Under the pieces are notes generated by a model. That model made no database searches. It was not told where the DNA came from and worked only from the letters and a program-made list of their open reading frames with translations. The translations under genes and the position numbers were made by a program. 44,328 bases of DNA. Origin: a bacterium. Lineage in GTDB: Bacteria; Cyanobacteriota; Vampirovibrionia; Gastranaerophilales; Gastranaerophilaceae. Numbering within the stretch: position 1 is the stretch's first letter; each line of letters begins with the position of its first letter. Below are positions 41,958-44,328 of the stretch, piece after piece. The stretch lies in contig JAGAXG010000019.1 of the NCBI GenBank assembly GCA_017941035.1, positions 1-44,328 on the forward strand, given 5' to 3'.

Positions 41958-42687
41958 TTTTTTTTGCCAAATTACTTAAAAAATTTCTCAATTCTTTTAT
42001 TTGCTGAGGTTTGATAGGTTTAAATTCGCCTCGTTTTAGCCCAAAAAGAGTCAAGTTTGCATGCTGAACACGCTTTAATGATAAAACATTATATCCCAAG
42101 AATTCAAACATCCTTCTGATTTGTCTGTTTAAGCCCTGAAATAAAAGAATTTCCATTGTTGTAGAAGTATTATCCGCTTCTAAAACTTCTACTTGAGCAT
42201 AAGCTTTTTTGCCATCTTCAAACTCTATGCCTTTTGCCATTGCATCAATATCGTTTTGAGTAATCTTTGCATTAACAACAACCCTATACAATTTTGGAAC
42301 ACGAACAGACGGGTGAGTAAGTTCATTTATTAAATCACCATCATTAGTGAGAATTAATAAGCCTGTAGATTCTCTATCTAAACGCCCAACAGGTTTTAAG
42401 CCATGCAAACTTTCAGGAAGAATATCATAGATCGTTTTTCGCCCTTTTTCATCTTCTGATGTTGTTATATAACCTGCAGGTTTATAAAATCTGTAATATA
42501 GATGCTTAACAGGATGAATGAGTTTTCCATTTACAAAAACTTTATCCTTCTGCTGAACTGAAAAACCAAGCTCAGTTATTTTTTTTCCATTAACCATAAC
42601 AACACCTGATTCAATAAGTTCATCGGCTTTTCTTCTTGAACATAATCCTGAAGATGCAATATATTTATTTAGTCTGGTTGAAGGCAT
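41950..42687 (-). CDS. RsuA/RluB-family rRNA pseudouridine synthase
   Basis: A 245-residue protein with an N-terminal S4 RNA-binding domain (RLNKYIASSGLCSRRKADEL, residues 5-24) and a pseudouridine synthase domain: the catalytic Asp in PVGRLDRESTGLLILTNDG (about 97-115) and LNRQIRRMFEFLGY (about 187). Members modify 16S or 23S rRNA; RluB is the best guess by length and motifs, but RluE/RsuA cannot be excluded. It overlaps ybgC by 19 nt and coaE by 8 nt, so the three genes form one operon. AAAGGAG lies 6 nt before the start. Confidence 0.92.
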   Translation of the reverse strand: MPSTRLNKYIASSGLCSRRKADELIESGVVMVNGKKITELGFSVQQKDKVFVNGKLIHPVKHLYYRFYKPAGYITTSEDEKGRKTIYDILPESLHGLKPVGRLDRESTGLLILTNDGDLINELTHPSVRVPKLYRVVVNAKITQNDIDAMAKGIEFEDGKKAYAQVEVLEADNTSTTMEILLFQGLNRQIRRMFEFLGYNVLSLKRVQHANLTLFGLKRGEFKPIKPQQIKELRNFLSNLAKKND

Positions 42688-43094
42688 TTTATCTCCTTTT
42701 CAAAAGCACTTGCTAAAGGTTCAGGTATTCGTCTGTACAATTTTGCATCTTTATGAACAGCAACAATTACAACATCCGCAGTTACGAATACTTGATCTGT
42801 TGCCTTTGATCTAATTACTTGTTTAAATGTAGCTGTTAACCCTCTGTATTCAGAAACTTCTGTTTCTACAATAACAATATCTTCTAATTTTGCAGAAGAT
42901 TTGTATTTGATATTAATAGATGAAACTGGAAGCAAAATATCCATTTTTTCAAGATCTTTTAAACCTAAGCCTAAAAGTTTTGAACAAAAATCAACTCTGC
43001 CCATTTCCATCCATCGTAAATAAGCCCCATGCCAAACTACCGCATAATTATCAGTATCCGAAAAATAAACTTTTTGTTCAAATATATGTTTCAT
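42669..43094 (-). CDS. YbgC-family acyl-CoA thioesterase
   Basis: A 141-residue hotdog-fold protein. VYFSDTDNYAVVWHGAYLRWMEMGR (split here as YFSDTDNYAVVWHGAYLRWM and EMGR, residues 10-33) has the catalytic Asp and the His-Gly pair of 4-hydroxybenzoyl-CoA thioesterase-type enzymes. YbgC proteins hydrolyse acyl-CoA or acyl-ACP and in many Gram-negatives sit beside envelope genes. Here it heads an operon with the rRNA pseudouridine synthase and coaE. It is divergent from rex with only 47 nt between, so both promoters overlap in that gap. Confidence 0.9.
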   Translation of the reverse strand: MKHIFEQKVYFSDTDNYAVVWHGAYLRWMEMGRVDFCSKLLGLGLKDLEKMDILLPVSSINIKYKSSAKLEDIVIVETEVSEYRGLTATFKQVIRSKATDQVFVTADVVIVAVHKDAKLYRRIPEPLASAFEKEIKCLQPD

Positions 43095-43128
43095 AACAAA
43101 TTTATTATATCATTAATATTATTTTATG

Positions 43129-43134
43129 TATAAT
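43129..43134 (+). promoter_or_regulatory. -10 box of rex, seven nt before the ATG
   Basis: TATAAT at 43129-43134; the ATG is at 43142. Initiation would fall on or next to the ATG. No Shine-Dalgarno is present and no clear -35 is seen, so a leaderless mRNA is likely. Confidence 0.55.
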
Positions 43135-43141
43135 TAAGACT

Positions 43142-43759
43142 ATGGAGCAAAAGATTTCCGACAAAGTTATAAATAGATTAACGCTTTATCACTGCATATT
43201 GCAGGATTTTATAAATCAAGGCAGTGAATATATTTCAAGTAAACAAATTGCATCTTTACTAAGAATTGACGATTCGCAAGTTAGAAAAGACATTAATATC
43301 CTGAACAATTCAGGTAAAACCCGTGTCGGATACAATGTTAAAGAACTAAAAAAATCTATAGAAAAAACTCTTGGATTTTCTGTTACAAAACGAGCATATA
43401 TAATTGGAGCAGGCAATTTGGGAACCGCACTTGCAAATTACGATAATTTCAGCAATTACGGGCTTAATATTGTAAGTCTTTTTGACAATGATGAAAACAA
43501 AATCGGAAAAGAAATAAATAATAAAAAAATTCTTGATATTAAAGAACTTCCACAATATGTATGGCAGCACTATGTTGATATTGCGATATTAACAATTCCT
43601 GCGAAATATGCACAGAAAACTGCAGATTTTTTAGTTAAAACAGGGATAAAATATATATGGAATTTTACCCCTGCCGTACTTGAAGTTCCGGATGATGTTC
43701 AGGTTTGGAACGAAAATCTTATGGGGAACTTTTTACAATTCACTTATGGTATAAAGTGA
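43142..43759 (+). CDS. rex: Redox-sensing transcriptional repressor Rex
   Basis: A 205-residue Rex protein. The N-terminal winged helix (SKQIASLLRIDDSQVRKDIN, about 37-56) binds DNA; the Rossmann domain with YIIGAGNLGTAL (about 86) and LFDNDENKIGKEI (about 112) binds NADH/NAD+. A C-terminal swapped helix (NFTPAVLEVPDD...NLMGNFLQF) makes the dimer. High NADH releases it from DNA, inducing fermentative and hydrogen genes. It lies 5.5 kb from the hydrogenase operon, a likely target, and is divergent from ybgC. No canonical Rex operator was found upstream of hydC by eye. Confidence 0.95.
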   Translation: MEQKISDKVINRLTLYHCILQDFINQGSEYISSKQIASLLRIDDSQVRKDINILNNSGKTRVGYNVKELKKSIEKTLGFSVTKRAYIIGAGNLGTALANYDNFSNYGLNIVSLFDNDENKIGKEINNKKILDIKELPQYVWQHYVDIAILTIPAKYAQKTADFLVKTGIKYIWNFTPAVLEVPDDVQVWNENLMGNFLQFTYGIK

Positions 43760-43836
43760 TTTATATCCATAATCCCCGAAAGAAGGTTGAGCTGTTCTGG
43801 AATCAAAATAATGATAAAGAGCCTGTGTTTCAGTTT

Positions 43837-44328
43837 TTAACTGGCAGAACATCTGCAACCTATATTAGTTCTAGAACTTTCGTATTTTTGACGCTGTTGA
43901 CCGCCTAAAGTCGCACTTGCATAATCACAACTATTTCCTTTAATCATTGTAGCTTTTGATGAAGTATCACTACCATCATCAACCCATGTCCACCAACCTG
44001 TGTCTATAGAATTTTCACATGCATATTTAGCCTCATCTATAGTCATAATATGAGCCCCTGAAGAACTGCAAAAACTTGAACAACTACTATAACTGCGAGT
44101 TCCAGAATGCAAATATACTTTATCACCTGCCATTTGACAAGTCACTCCGCTTATATTACTAAAATCATTACATGAAATCGAAGGTATTATCGTAGCATTA
44201 GCCAAAGGAAGTACATCTTTATTAAATTTATTAGGTTTTCTTGTTCCGCTTCTGTCATATATACCGTCTAAACAGGCATATGGCACAGATTTTAAAGCCT
44301 TATCAGGATCTACAAGCATTCTGCCAGA
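43837..44328 (-). CDS. Pilin-like or related Cys-rich protein, 5' end beyond the window
   Basis: About 163 residues are visible; the frame is open to the window edge, so the N-terminus, and any prepilin leader, is missing. The visible part is rich in Cys and Ser (SYSSCSSFCSSSGAHI, IGCRCSAS). The segment YACLDGIYDRSGTRKPNK resembles FIDVNGFRGPNR and FIDVNGATLPNK of the two pilin-like proteins in this window, so I class it tentatively with them. It is convergent with rex with 77 nt between; that gap has no strong hairpin apart from CAGTT/AACTG at 43831-43843. Confidence 0.6.
   Translation of the reverse strand, partial: SGRMLVDPDKALKSVPYACLDGIYDRSGTRKPNKFNKDVLPLANATIIPSISCNDFSNISGVTCQMAGDKVYLHSGTRSYSSCSSFCSSSGAHIMTIDEAKYACENSIDTGWWTWVDDGSDTSSKATMIKGNSCDYASATLGGQQRQKYESSRTNIGCRCSAS

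Overview
The window looks like a chromosome segment of a low-GC, anaerobic, Gram-negative bacterium of the non-photosynthetic cyanobacterial sister lineage (Melainabacteria/Vampirovibrionia, most likely a gut Gastranaerophilales). This placement is inferred from gene content, not from a marker search. It rests on the very AT-rich sequence, a diderm envelope (tripartite RND efflux, two-partner-secretion OMP, Skp chaperone), pilin-like proteins with an almost invariant GFTLAEVLITL leader, a trimeric bifurcating-type [FeFe] hydrogenase with Rex, and many small lineage-restricted proteins.

Layout. (1) 1-6.2 kb is mobile DNA. A first Mu/Tn7-like cluster (acidic protein, DDE transposase, AAA+ ATPase, HTH protein; 5646 to 1699, minus strand) is followed on the same strand by a second, different cluster (small HTH regulator plus a Mu-type transposase cut by the window start). 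The non-coding stretch 5647-6200 holds several repeat families that look like transposase-binding sites, lies beside tRNA-Ser(UGA), and may carry one transposon end; a candidate opposite end is near 1548. (2) 6.3-10.1 kb: ferredoxin-nitroreductase, a divergent sugar-kinase-fold protein, and a pilin-like gene facing an XRE regulator across a promoter with a duplicated operator. (3) 10.1-19 kb: a four-gene operon, TPR/coiled-coil protein, membrane fusion protein, RND pump, TolC-like channel. (4) 19-30.6 kb: two membrane-protein paralogues, uvrA, two unusual large proteins of unknown function, obg, a zinc-ribbon protein, a radical SAM enzyme, another pair of small membrane proteins, and folP. (5) 30.6-33.4 kb: an orphan TpsB-type outer-membrane protein and a Skp/OmpH chaperone. 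(6) 33.4-37.6 kb: hydrogenase genes hydC-hydB-hydA. (7) 37.8-40.2 kb: a second pilin-like gene, galE and tRNA-Leu(UAG). (8) 40.2-44.3 kb: a small unknown protein, a CHAP hydrolase, coaE-rluB-ybgC, rex, and a pilin-like gene cut by the window end.

Links between genes. Rex probably senses the NADH/NAD+ ratio that the NAD-linked hydrogenase serves. Skp-type chaperoning would support the TpsB and TolC-like barrels. Several divergent gene pairs share one symmetric -35 sequence (TTGTCAA/TTGACAA), and obg, the 114-aa gene and rex have a -10 box 6-7 nt before the ATG, as expected for leaderless mRNAs.
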